Source: Oscillospiraceae bacterium (GTDB lineage Bacteria > Bacillota > Clostridia > Oscillospirales > Ruminococcaceae). From it: a stretch of 15,546 nucleotides of DNA. The notes under the pieces were generated by a model, which was given only the letters and a program-made list of their open reading frames with translations, searched no databases and was not told the DNA's origin. Position 1 is the stretch's first letter; each line of letters opens with the position of its first letter. The position numbers and the translations under genes are program-made. This document shows, one piece after another, positions 1-5,881 of the stretch. The DNA lies in NCBI GenBank assembly GCA_019420135.1, contig JAHZHS010000006.1, forward strand, positions 9,059 to 24,604, given 5' to 3'.

Positions 1-393
1 TGGAGCAAGAACGCCGGCAGCAACAAGCACCGGCTGACCCATCCCCGGCAGCTGTTGCAGTACCGCATGCTCATGCCGGAGGGGGCGGAGATCTACTTCA
101 AGACCGACGACGACGATCTCTTCCGGGACAGCCTGGGGTATTTCCCGGCGGCGGGCTTCGAGATCACCTGGCAGACCTTCGACCTGCACAAGGACGAGCC
201 GGAGTGGAACATCCGCACCGAGCACGAGGGCATGTTCAGCGAGCAGGGCATTCCCATCAAGGCGCTCATCGCCCGCAAGCTGCCCGACTCCGCCGTGACC
301 TGGCAGGAGCCCAAGGCCCTGGCCCGCGCCGCCGAGGAGGCGGAACAAGCCGCCGCGGCCGATGCCGCACAGGGTGAGGAGGCCGTCGATTGA
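1..393 (+). CDS. trmB: tRNA (guanine-N7-)-methyltransferase TrmB, C-terminal part
   Basis: The frame is open from the first base of the window, so the N-terminal half with most of the SAM site lies outside; the last 130 residues remain of a family usually 210-240 long. TrmB uses SAM to methylate N7 of G46 in the tRNA variable loop, in the cytoplasm. Visible family features are the segment WSKN...NKHRLTH at residues 1-14 (the family position of the basic DPWP-K-RH-KRRL stretch), LMPEGAEIYFKTD at 24-36, LHKDEPEWNIRTEHEGMF at 62-79 (matching the conserved TxYExxF region) and a closing IPIKALIARK strand. An Ala/Glu-rich tail of about 35 residues follows the conserved core. The TTG at 55 is internal and not a start. 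The stop codon overlaps the start of the next gene by 4 bases, so the two are probably cotranscribed and translationally coupled. Confidence 0.93.
   Translation, partial: WSKNAGSNKHRLTHPRQLLQYRMLMPEGAEIYFKTDDDDLFRDSLGYFPAAGFEITWQTFDLHKDEPEWNIRTEHEGMFSEQGIPIKALIARKLPDSAVTWQEPKALARAAEEAEQAAAADAAQGEEAVD
376..382 (+). promoter_or_regulatory. Ribosome binding site that favours a TTG start
   Basis: GAGGAGG lies inside the end of trmB. It is 7 bases before TTG 390 but 13 bases before ATG 396. The spacing favours the TTG, which overlaps the trmB TGA as TTGA, over the in-frame ATG two codons later. Confidence 0.6.
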
Positions 394-1280
394 ATATGTC
401 TCCCACGGTATGGGAATATATCCTCATCTTTTTCCTTTATGCCCTGCTGGGCTGGATGACCGAGGTCATCTTTGCGGCGCTGCGCTCCCACACCCTGGTC
501 AACCGGGGCTTTCTCAACGGCCCGGTCTGCCCGGTGTACGGCTTCGGCATGGTGGCCATGCTGGTGCTGCTGGGCCCCCATGCCCAAAACATCCTGGCGG
601 TGTTTCTGGCCGGGGTCATCGTGCCCAGCCTGGTGGAGCTCATCGCCGGGGCGCTGATGTACGGGCTCTTCCACGCCCGCTGGTGGGACTACTCCGACAA
701 GCCCTTCAACATCGGGGGCTTCATCTGCCTGCAGTTTTCCCTGGCCTGGGGGGCGGCCAGCATCGTCATGGTCATGGTCATCCACCCGCCCATCGCCCGG
801 CTGGCGGCGGCCATCCCGGACACCGCCCTGCACATCACCGACCTGGTGCTGCTGGGCATTTTTGCGGTGGATGTGGGCATCTCGGCGGCGGAGGCCGTCG
901 GCCTCAACCGCCGCCTGCGCCAGATGGAGGAACTGCGGGCGGCCCTGCGCCGGGGCAGCGACCTGCTCACCGGGCTGGTGGGCGGCCGTGCCCTCACCGC
1001 CGACGAACTGTGGGACGAGGGCAAGCTGCAGCTGGCCCTGGCCCGGATGGAAGGCCGGGAGAACGCCGCCGAGGCCCTGGCCCAGTTCAAGGCCCGCCGC
1101 AGCGACATCCTGGCCCGCTACCGGGAACTCACCGCCCGCATGGACCGGCAGCGGTTCTTCGGCGCCGGGCGCCTGATCCGAGCCTTCCCCACCCTGAAAA
1201 GCCCCGAACACAGCGAGACGCTGGAACGCCTGCGCCGCCATCTCCACGGCCTGGGCCGGGGCGGCTGGGGACGCCGCTGA
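390..1280 (+). CDS. CmpB-family (PF06541-like) multi-spanning membrane protein
   Basis: A 296-residue membrane protein recognised as the 'putative ABC-transporter type IV / CmpB' family by NRGFLNGPVCPVYGFG at residues 38-53 and RWWDYSDKPFNIGG followed by LQFSLAWG at 97-121. Hydrophobic helices lie at about 7-28, 52-67, 68-93, 111-132 and 147-170. From about residue 172 the chain is soluble, charged and helical (many Arg, Glu, Leu), probably a cytoplasmic tail. No ATPase partner is nearby, so a transport role is only the family label and not shown by context; the function is unknown. It starts with TTG 390 (or ATG 396), overlaps the trmB stop, and is followed by a terminator. It is the last gene of the plus-strand trmB unit. 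Confidence 0.85.
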   Translation: MNMSPTVWEYILIFFLYALLGWMTEVIFAALRSHTLVNRGFLNGPVCPVYGFGMVAMLVLLGPHAQNILAVFLAGVIVPSLVELIAGALMYGLFHARWWDYSDKPFNIGGFICLQFSLAWGAASIVMVMVIHPPIARLAAAIPDTALHITDLVLLGIFAVDVGISAAEAVGLNRRLRQMEELRAALRRGSDLLTGLVGGRALTADELWDEGKLQLALARMEGRENAAEALAQFKARRSDILARYRELTARMDRQRFFGAGRLIRAFPTLKSPEHSETLERLRRHLHGLGRGGWGRR

Positions 1281-1307
1281 CCCCCTTACAACAGAACAGA
1301 CAAAAAG

Positions 1308-1345
1308 AACCCGGCAGCCGTTTTTGCAGACGGCTGCCGGGTTTT
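1308..1345. terminator. Bidirectional intrinsic terminator between convergent genes
   Basis: A perfect 11-bp GC-rich stem (CCCGGCAGCCG at 1310-1320, CGGCTGCCGGG at 1331-1341) with a 10-base loop. On the plus strand it is followed by TTTTGTTGCTTTT. On the minus strand it is followed by TTCTTTTTG. It sits between the CmpB-family gene (plus) and the DivIVA-like gene (minus), so it can end both transcripts. Confidence 0.92.
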
Positions 1346-1369
1346 GTTGCTTTTGCTGTGTTTTGGGGG

Positions 1370-2788
1370 TCAGGCATGTTCCCCGTTGCGGCGGTGCAGT
1401 GCCCGCAATGCCCGCAGCGCCTGAAGCCGGCGTCGGGAGGCGGCTTTGGGCCCGGCACTCTCCGGAGCTGACTGGGGTGCGGCAGCAGCGGCGGGAGCGG
1501 GAGCAGCCGGGACCGGGGCGGCCTCGTCGGGGGCGTCCTCCGCCTCGGGGGGCAGGGCGTCGTCCTCCTCGTCCTCCTCATCGTCGGTCAGCACCGGCAT
1601 GACGGGGCGGCGGGGGGCGCTGGAGGGCGGCGGCTCATCCAGCACCGGTTCCTGGGCCTGGCGCAGGATGGGCTGGGAAAAGATGGCCCCGGGAACCTCG
1701 TGGACGGGGGTGGTGTCCTCCTCCTCGTCCTCCTCGTCCTCCTCCACCAGGGTGAAGCCGGGGCGGCTGCGCTCCGGTTCCGGCTCGGGCAGGGGTTCGC
1801 CCGCGGGCTCGGCATGGCGGGGTTCGGGGGTGGGTTCCGGCTCGGGCGGTTCCTCGGCGGCCAGCTCGGCGGCTGCCTTGGCGATGGCCCGCTCGGAAAA
1901 GTCCAGCTGCACCTCCGGCGCCTCCACCGGATGCAGGTCCAGCTCCTCGGCGGGGGTCCCGGCGTCGGCGGCATCGGTGCCGGGGGCGGTGTCCACCGCC
2001 TCCTGCCCGGCCTTGGTCAGCACCTCGGCCATATGCTTGAGGTAGTCCACCAGCTGGGTGCGGCGCTGGTCCATTTGGGCGATCTCCGCCTTGAGGCTGT
2101 TGAGCCGCAGCTGATGGATGTTCTGGATCTCGTTGGCCTCGCTGGCTGCCGCGTCGATGAGCTCCTGGGCCTGGACCCTGGCCTGGTCCCGGGCGGTGCG
2201 GGCGATGGCGGCGGCGTCGCTGTCCGCCTTGCGGGCGGTCTTTTCCGCCTCCTCCTTGGCCTTGCGCACCAGTTCCTCCGCCTTGGACTTGGCCTCGTCC
2301 ATCAGCTGCTGGCGGCTGGCCTCCAGGGAAATTTTTGCCTCGTCCAGCTCCCGGCCCTTCACCTTGAGGGCCGCCTGGGCCTGATCGGCCTGCTCCTGCA
2401 GGCGGCGGTTCTCCCGGGTCAGGTCGGCATTTTTCAGGGTAAGTACGGCGTTCTGGTCGGAGAGGGAGCGGTTTTTCTCCCGCAGGGTGGAAACCTGACC
2501 GCTCAGCTCCTGCCGCTGGCGGGAATAGCTGTCGCTGCTGCCTGCCAGCGAGACGTTCTGGTCGGTGAGCAGGCGGTTGCGGGCGGTCAGGGACTGGCAG
2601 TGCTTTTCCAGTCCGGCGTTCTCCTGGGCCAGCTGCTGGGCGCGCTCCTCGGCCCGGGTCAGGCGCTTTTCGTATTCGCTGCTCAGGGCAAGCATGGCCT
2701 GGCGGACGTCATCCGGTTCCAGCCCGCCGAAGCGCGCCTTGCGGATGCCGCACTGTTCCATAAATGCCGCAATATCGATGTTTGCCAC
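1370..2788 (-). CDS. DivIVA-like coiled-coil protein with acidic Pro-rich tail
   Basis: A 472-residue soluble protein starting with GTG 2788. Residues 14-43 (GIRKARF-GGLEPDDVRQAMLAL-SSEYEKRL) resemble the DivIVA N-terminal motif, in which a short loop with an aromatic residue precedes a helix beginning with Asp residues and leads into a coiled coil. Residues 35-260 are almost continuous heptad-like helix rich in Glu, Gln, Leu, Lys and Ala, with a KAKEEAEKTARKADSDAAAIA stretch typical of DivIVA/GpsB-like or SepF-linked scaffold proteins. Residues 265-445 are low-complexity, Pro/Glu/Ala-rich, with acidic blocks at 349-358 and 402-410. The end (451-467) is a basic amphipathic helix with repeated LRA units. 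Known DivIVA proteins mark cell poles and septa and recruit partners at the membrane; a similar scaffold role here is inference. The gene is transcribed alone from its own promoter and ends at the shared terminator. Confidence 0.8.
   Translation of the reverse strand: MANIDIAAFMEQCGIRKARFGGLEPDDVRQAMLALSSEYEKRLTRAEERAQQLAQENAGLEKHCQSLTARNRLLTDQNVSLAGSSDSYSRQRQELSGQVSTLREKNRSLSDQNAVLTLKNADLTRENRRLQEQADQAQAALKVKGRELDEAKISLEASRQQLMDEAKSKAEELVRKAKEEAEKTARKADSDAAAIARTARDQARVQAQELIDAAASEANEIQNIHQLRLNSLKAEIAQMDQRRTQLVDYLKHMAEVLTKAGQEAVDTAPGTDAADAGTPAEELDLHPVEAPEVQLDFSERAIAKAAAELAAEEPPEPEPTPEPRHAEPAGEPLPEPEPERSRPGFTLVEEDEEDEEEDTTPVHEVPGAIFSQPILRQAQEPVLDEPPPSSAPRRPVMPVLTDDEEDEEDDALPPEAEDAPDEAAPVPAAPAPAAAAAPQSAPESAGPKAASRRRLQALRALRALHRRNGEHA
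1561..1586 (-). repeat. Low-complexity Glu/Asp codon repeat
   Basis: On the plus strand this reads as CTCCTC/GTCCTCCTC units. On the minus strand it encodes the acidic block at residues 402-410 of the DivIVA-like protein. It is a coding microsatellite-like tract, so length variation between strains is plausible. Confidence 0.6.
1716..1745 (-). repeat. Low-complexity Glu/Asp codon repeat
   Basis: A second tract of CTCCTC and GTCCTC units encoding the acidic block at residues 349-358 of the DivIVA-like protein. It has the same sequence character as the tract at 1561-1586, which suggests repeat expansion within the tail. Confidence 0.6.
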
Positions 2789-2842
2789 TGTTTTGCCGTC
2801 CTGTTCCGGCGCACCATGCGCCCGTTTTGTACAAGTATCTTA

Positions 2843-2871
2843 ATTATACCAAGCCGCCGCCCGCAAATCAA
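2843..2871 (-). promoter_or_regulatory. Sigma-A-type promoter of the DivIVA-like gene
   Basis: Reading the minus strand: -35 TTGATT (2871-2866), a 17-base spacer, and -10 TATAAT (2848-2843), preceded by TGG, which makes an extended -10. Transcription should begin near 2836, giving a leader of about 48 bases before GTG 2788. It is the only near-consensus -35/-10 pair upstream of this gene. Confidence 0.85.
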
Positions 2872-2874
2872 TAC

Positions 2875-2905
2875 AAAAACCCCGCCCCCGCCCGCCGCTG
2901 CGGGG
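2875..2905 (-). terminator. Terminator-like hairpin just upstream of the DivIVA-like promoter
   Basis: On the minus strand CCCCGC (2905-2900) can pair with GCGGGG (2885-2880) across a C-rich 14-base loop, followed directly by TTTTT (2879-2875). The 6-bp stem is short. It would stop minus-strand transcripts arriving from the gene-poor island right before the -35 box of the next promoter. Confidence 0.5.
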
Positions 2906-2926
2906 AAAAACAACGGGAACGGGCAC

Positions 2927-2962
2927 AAAAAATGCCGCGGTGCGGGCGGCACCACGGCGGCA
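2927..2962 (-). terminator. Intrinsic terminator for minus-strand transcripts from the island
   Basis: On the minus strand TGCCGC (2962-2957) pairs with GCGGCA (2938-2933), and after a 3-base bulge GGTGC (2953-2949) pairs with GCACC (2943-2939). The loop is 5 bases and six T residues (2932-2927) follow at once. With the hairpin at 2875-2905 it forms a tandem stop between the island and the DivIVA-like promoter. Confidence 0.65.
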
Positions 2963-3483
2963 AAAGGAGGGGGAATGGATCCGGCATGCAGTCTGGGACG
3001 GAAAAAGGCCCGGGACAGGGCAGCGGCGGGCGGCCGTCCGTCTCTCCGCAGGTCGGCGGGGGGCTGCTTCGGGGGAAAGCGGCCCGGTGAAAGGCGGATG
3101 ATTCAGTGGGGTGTAAAAGGCTTGCTTGGGGGGAAAATGAGTGAGAGAAAACGGACAGCCCCGGACAGGAAAACCGGGGAATGTATCTATGTCGCCATCG
3201 GAGGGCCGCCGGCAGCGGCGGGATGGTAAAAGATCCGCATGCCGCCGGACTTGGCCCCGGGCGGACGGCTGCCCGCCCGGCGGCGGCACTGTCTGGGCAC
3301 AGAGCAGAAAACGGGAAAACGGTCGGAAACGGTTGTGCGGATAGAAAACGCCAGAGCAATCAGACGAAAATCAGACGAAATCAGAAAAATTCGGCAGAGA
3401 AAAAAACGGGCACAAAATTCAGATACAGGATCGGGAGCCGGAGAGCGAACGGATCAGGGAGAGCGGCAGCCCTCCGGCGGGTT
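2963..3483. other. Gene-poor stretch without a recognisable gene
   Basis: About 520 bases in which no frame looks like a real protein. Open frames are full of Arg, Gly and Pro and use AGG, AGA, GGG and GGA codons that are scarce in the neighbouring genes. The plus strand is purine-rich, especially 3300-3445. Visible structure: an 8-bp GC hairpin at 3257-3280 without a T tract, a short direct repeat at 3358-3384, and a 7-bp inverted repeat joining 3437-3443 to 3472-3478. It is probably the long 3' part of the minus-strand transcript from the gene ending at 3484, or decayed sequence. Confidence 0.55.
3358..3384 (+). repeat. Short A-rich tandem direct repeat
   Basis: AATCAGACGA occurs at 3358-3367 and 3369-3378, followed by a partial copy AATCAG at 3379-3384, with a period of 10-11 bases. 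It lies in the A-rich core of the gene-poor stretch. The helical-turn spacing could suit a protein binding array, but there are too few copies to claim one. Confidence 0.5.
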
Positions 3484-3981
3484 TCAGATGCGCAGGGGCA
3501 GCGTCCCGGCCCGGAAGGCGGGCCATCCCGCGGGGAACAGGGTCACACAGCGGTCGGGGCCGTCCCGGGTGCGGGAGGGCAGGCGGGCTCCCGGCGGCGG
3601 GGTGGCATCGGGCCGTTCATCCCTGTGGGGAGCGGGCAAGCGGAGGGTGCGCCCTCCGCCGCAGACCGACCCGGCGGGCAGACGCTGGACATCGGTCCAG
3701 AATTCCGGGGCCGTCCGGCCGGCAAGTCCGGCGCCGGGGACGGCCAGCAGCAACAGCGAGGCAGCCAGCGCCCGGCGGGCAGCGGCCTGCATGCGGCGGC
3801 GCAGGGCGTCCAGGGCGCGGCCGGCGCTGTCCACCAGGGCGGAGGTCTGGGCGGCGGAGTGCGCGGGTCTCACACGCCGCACCAGGCGGACGGCGGCGGT
3901 GCGGGCGTGGCCCGCAGCCAGACAGCAGGCGGCCATGGCCGCGGAGACAAAGACAAACGCAGAATGCGTGAAGTGCTTCAT
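3484..3981 (-). CDS. Hypothetical small exported or two-helix membrane protein
   Basis: I do not recognise this protein. It has 165 residues. The start is ATG 3981, because a strong AGGGAGG (plus-strand CCTCCCT at 3991-3997) lies 9 bases upstream; the frame stays open further upstream to 4326 but without such a site. Residues 8-24 form a hydrophobic segment ending LAAGHA, which fits a signal peptide or membrane anchor. Residues 29-70 are basic and helical, with many Arg. Residues 71-88 (ALAASLLLLAVPGAGLAG) form a second hydrophobic segment. The remaining 75 residues are Pro/Arg/Gly-rich with Cys at 107 and 145. Codon use (GCC, CTG, CGC, ACC, GTC) is like the neighbouring real genes, which supports coding. 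It stands alone in a gene-poor island. A chance open frame in GC-rich DNA remains possible. Confidence 0.55.
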   Translation of the reverse strand: MKHFTHSAFVFVSAAMAACCLAAGHARTAAVRLVRRVRPAHSAAQTSALVDSAGRALDALRRRMQAAARRALAASLLLLAVPGAGLAGRTAPEFWTDVQRLPAGSVCGGGRTLRLPAPHRDERPDATPPPGARLPSRTRDGPDRCVTLFPAGWPAFRAGTLPLRI

Positions 3982-3997
3982 GGTTGGATTCCTCCCT

Positions 3998-4387
3998 TGG
4001 TTCGTGGTGTGGAACAAAATGAGGGTCCGGCAGAGAGAGGGACGGCGGGCCGCTCCCGCCGGAAAGACGCGGCGGTTGCCGCGCCCGGAGCGGGCGGGGG
4101 AGTGGGCTTGTCCGGCAAGAAAACCGCAGCAGGCGGCAGGCCCGGAGAAACACATCGGGCGTATGTAGGGGACCGGACAGGGCATGTCCCCGCGGCCGGG
4201 TGGCCGGGCAGGAACAGCGGCGGGAGCGGCGTGCATGCCGTTCTCTCTGTGCTGAGCTGAGTATATCCCCGCCGGGGCGCAAATGTTGCGAAACGGTGTC
4301 GGCGGCGGCAAAGAACTTCTCGCCAAAAACCGTGCGGAAGGGGTGGAAAAATCAGGCAGAAGCGGGAAGAACCCCGCCCGGCCCGGT
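3998..4387. other. Gene-free stretch between divergent transcription units
   Basis: About 390 bases between the small minus-strand gene and the ruvC terminator/promoter, with no protein frame I would defend. On the minus strand a TATACT (4265-4260) could be a -10 box for the small gene, but no -35 hexamer lies at 16-18 bases. A short inverted repeat, CGCAA-ATG-TTGCG (4278-4290), lies where that -35 would be. CCCC-GCC-GGGG at 4267-4277 is another small palindrome. Confidence 0.5.
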
Positions 4388-4409
4388 CCCGCGGCGAAGC
4401 GGGTTTTTT
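4388..4409 (+). terminator. Short plus-strand intrinsic terminator before the ruvC promoter
   Basis: CCCGC (4388-4392) pairs with GCGGG (4399-4403) across a 6-base loop GGCGAA, followed directly by TTTTTT (4404-4409). The stem is only 5 bp but all GC. No plus-strand gene is seen upstream for 2.5 kb, so what it terminates is unclear. It may shield the ruvC promoter from readthrough. Confidence 0.55.
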
Positions 4410-4410
4410 C

Positions 4411-4439
4411 TTGCCGCGGGGGTGGGTTTGTGGTATACT
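4411..4439 (+). promoter_or_regulatory. Sigma-A-type promoter of the ruvC gene series
   Basis: -35 TTGCCG (4411-4416), a 17-base spacer and -10 TATACT (4434-4439), preceded by TGG as an extended -10. Transcription should start near 4446, 24 bases before ATG 4470. This excludes the in-frame ATG at 4452 as an efficient start and selects 4470. Confidence 0.85.
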
Positions 4440-4469
4440 ATTACGGTTAAAATGGAGAGGTGTAGACAA

Positions 4470-4967
4470 ATGCGGGTTTTGGGCATCGACCCCGGGTATG
4501 CCATCGTGGGCTGGGGGGTACTGGATTATACGGGCAACCGGTTCACGCCAGTGGCCTACGGGGCCATCCTCACCGACAAGGATACCCCCTTTGAACACCG
4601 CCTGGCCGAGATCTACACTGGCATGAACGAGGTCTGTACAAAGTACCGGCCCCAGGCCCTCTCCATCGAGAAGCTGTACTACCAGCACAACCAGACCACC
4701 GTCATCGGGGTGGCGGAGGCCCGGGGCGTGATCCTGCTGTCGGCGGCCCAGGCGGGGGTGCCCATCTTCGAGTACACCCCCATGCAGGTCAAGCAGGCGG
4801 TCACCGGCTACGGCAAGGCGGTGAAAAAGCAGATCCAGGAGATGACCCGGATCCTTTTGCACCTGGAGGCCGTCCCCAAGCCCGACGACACCGCCGACGC
4901 CCTGGCCCTGGCCATCGCCCACTGCCATTGCAGCCGCAGCCGCATTGCGGGCACCCCGCCCCGCTGA
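4470..4967 (+). CDS. ruvC: Crossover junction endodeoxyribonuclease RuvC
   Basis: A 165-residue RuvC of normal length. It resolves Holliday junctions by paired nicking as a dimer with two metal ions, in concert with RuvAB. The RNase H-like core shows all four acidic catalytic positions: D7 in GIDPG (residues 5-9), E67 in SIEKLYY, and D140 and D143 in PDDTADALALA. The stretch YTPMQVKQAVTGYGKA (102-117) is the usual DNA-contacting region. ATG 4470 is chosen because GGAGAGG (4454-4460) lies 9 bases upstream and MRVLGIDPG is the family N-terminus; an upstream ATG at 4452 overlaps the ribosome binding site. It is the first gene of the long plus-strand series, 18 bases before the zinc-ribbon gene. 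Confidence 0.97.
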   Translation: MRVLGIDPGYAIVGWGVLDYTGNRFTPVAYGAILTDKDTPFEHRLAEIYTGMNEVCTKYRPQALSIEKLYYQHNQTTVIGVAEARGVILLSAAQAGVPIFEYTPMQVKQAVTGYGKAVKKQIQEMTRILLHLEAVPKPDDTADALALAIAHCHCSRSRIAGTPPR

Positions 4968-4985
4968 ACCTGAGGAGGAAACCGG

Positions 4986-5222
4986 ATGGACTGTCCTTTT
5001 TGCAAGATTCCCATGCGGCAGGGCTATTTCCAGTGCGGCATGGCACTCTGGAGCGAGAAAAAACACGCCCTCACCCTGAATCCGGGGCAGGGGGAAGCCT
5101 ATGCCCTCAGCCTGGGCAAAACCATGTTCTCTCCCCATCAGCTGGAAAGCTGGTTCTGCCCCCGCTGCCGGAAGATCCTGCTGGATGCTTCCGGGTATGC
5201 ATCCAATATCCGGCCGGAATGA
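4986..5222 (+). CDS. Small zinc-ribbon protein (PF20097/DUF6487-like)
   Basis: A 78-residue protein with two knuckles, CPFC at residues 3-6 and CPRC at 58-61, which should bind one zinc ion. Between them are a short beta-type segment with WSEKK and a variable loop. This resembles the small PF20097 (DUF6487) proteins of Firmicutes, whose function is unknown; I assign the family from memory of the pattern. A strong GAGGAGGAA precedes the ATG. The gene is embedded between ruvC (18 bases) and ruvA (38 bases), so it is cotranscribed with the Holliday junction machinery, although operon membership alone does not prove a role in recombination. No signal peptide or membrane segment is present. Confidence 0.85.
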   Translation: MDCPFCKIPMRQGYFQCGMALWSEKKHALTLNPGQGEAYALSLGKTMFSPHQLESWFCPRCRKILLDASGYASNIRPE

Positions 5223-5260
5223 CCCCGGCCGCCCTTCCATAGAGAAAAGGAGCACGCACC

Positions 5261-5863
5261 ATGATCTATTGCCTGACCGGCAAGGTCGTCAAGAAAACAC
5301 TGGACACGGTGGTCATCAGCTGCGCCGGGGTGGGATACCTGGCCCAGGTGCCCACCACCACGGCGGGCAGCCTGCCCGCCCCCGGGGAGGAAGCCACCCT
5401 CTACACCGTCATGAACGTCACCGAGAACGACGTCTCCCTCTACGGCTTTTCGTCGGAGGAACAGCAGTCCTGCTTCAGGCTGCTCACCTCGGTCACCGGC
5501 GTCGGCCCCAAGGCGGCGCTGGCGGTGTTGTCGGTCATGACCCCCGAAAAGGTCGCCCTGGCCGCCTCCTCCGGGGATCACAAGGCCTTCACCAAGGCAT
5601 CGGGGGTCGGCCCCAAGCTGGCCCAGCGCATCGCCCTGGAACTGAAGGACAAGGTGGGCAAGGGCCTGGCCCTGGGCACCGGCTTTGCCGACGACGGGGC
5701 ACAGGCTCCCGTCACCGGGTCGGCCCCCTCCCAGGCGGTGGCGGCGCTGGTGGCTCTCGGGTACAACGCCTCCGACGCCGCCCGGGCTGTCTCCCGGGTG
5801 GACGACACCCTGCCGGTGCAGGACATCATCAAGATCGCCCTGCGCGGGCTTTCCAAGCTGTAA
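5261..5863 (+). CDS. ruvA: Holliday junction branch migration protein RuvA
   Basis: A 200-residue protein of normal family length. RuvA tetramers hold the four-way junction flat and load RuvB hexamers on opposite arms. Domain I (1-62) begins MIYCLTGKVV and is the OB-fold. Domain II (about 70-135) has two helix-hairpin-helix motifs, GVGPKAAL at 80-87 and GVGPKLAQRI at 115-124. After a flexible Gly/Ala-rich linker (136-155), domain III (156-200, AVAALVALGYNASDAARAV) is the RuvB-contacting three-helix bundle. AAAAGGAG lies 8 bases before ATG 5261. It is followed 18 bases later by ruvB. Confidence 0.97.
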   Translation: MIYCLTGKVVKKTLDTVVISCAGVGYLAQVPTTTAGSLPAPGEEATLYTVMNVTENDVSLYGFSSEEQQSCFRLLTSVTGVGPKAALAVLSVMTPEKVALAASSGDHKAFTKASGVGPKLAQRIALELKDKVGKGLALGTGFADDGAQAPVTGSAPSQAVAALVALGYNASDAARAVSRVDDTLPVQDIIKIALRGLSKL

Positions 5864-5881
5864 CCGTCAAGGAGGGATACC

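Noticed and set aside
93..1247. Long minus-strand open frame antisense to trmB and the CmpB-family gene
   Set aside because: It is a shadow of the plus-strand genes; His/Gln/Gly-rich, without ribosome binding site or domains.
2975..3229. 84-codon plus-strand frame with AAAGGAGGGGGA just before its ATG
   Set aside because: The product is Arg/Gly/Lys-rich without fold-like pattern, and uses AGG, AGA, GGG and GGA codons unlike the neighbours. No plus-strand promoter is seen. The purine-rich strand makes such a site likely by chance.
2840..3359. Minus-strand open frames of 149 and 163 codons downstream of the small gene
   Set aside because: They run through both terminator hairpins, are Pro/Ser/Arg-rich with no domain pattern, and have no ribosome binding site.
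3181..4260. Long plus-strand open frames across the island
   Set aside because: They run antisense to the small gene, have no ribosome binding site at their starts, and are Gly/Arg/Ala-rich as expected from GC-rich shadow frames.
2963..4387. A housekeeping RNA gene (rnpB, tmRNA, SRP or 6S RNA) in the gene-poor island
   Set aside because: I looked for the conserved core words of RNase P and SRP RNA and for tRNA-like ends and saw none; 6S RNA cannot be excluded by eye.
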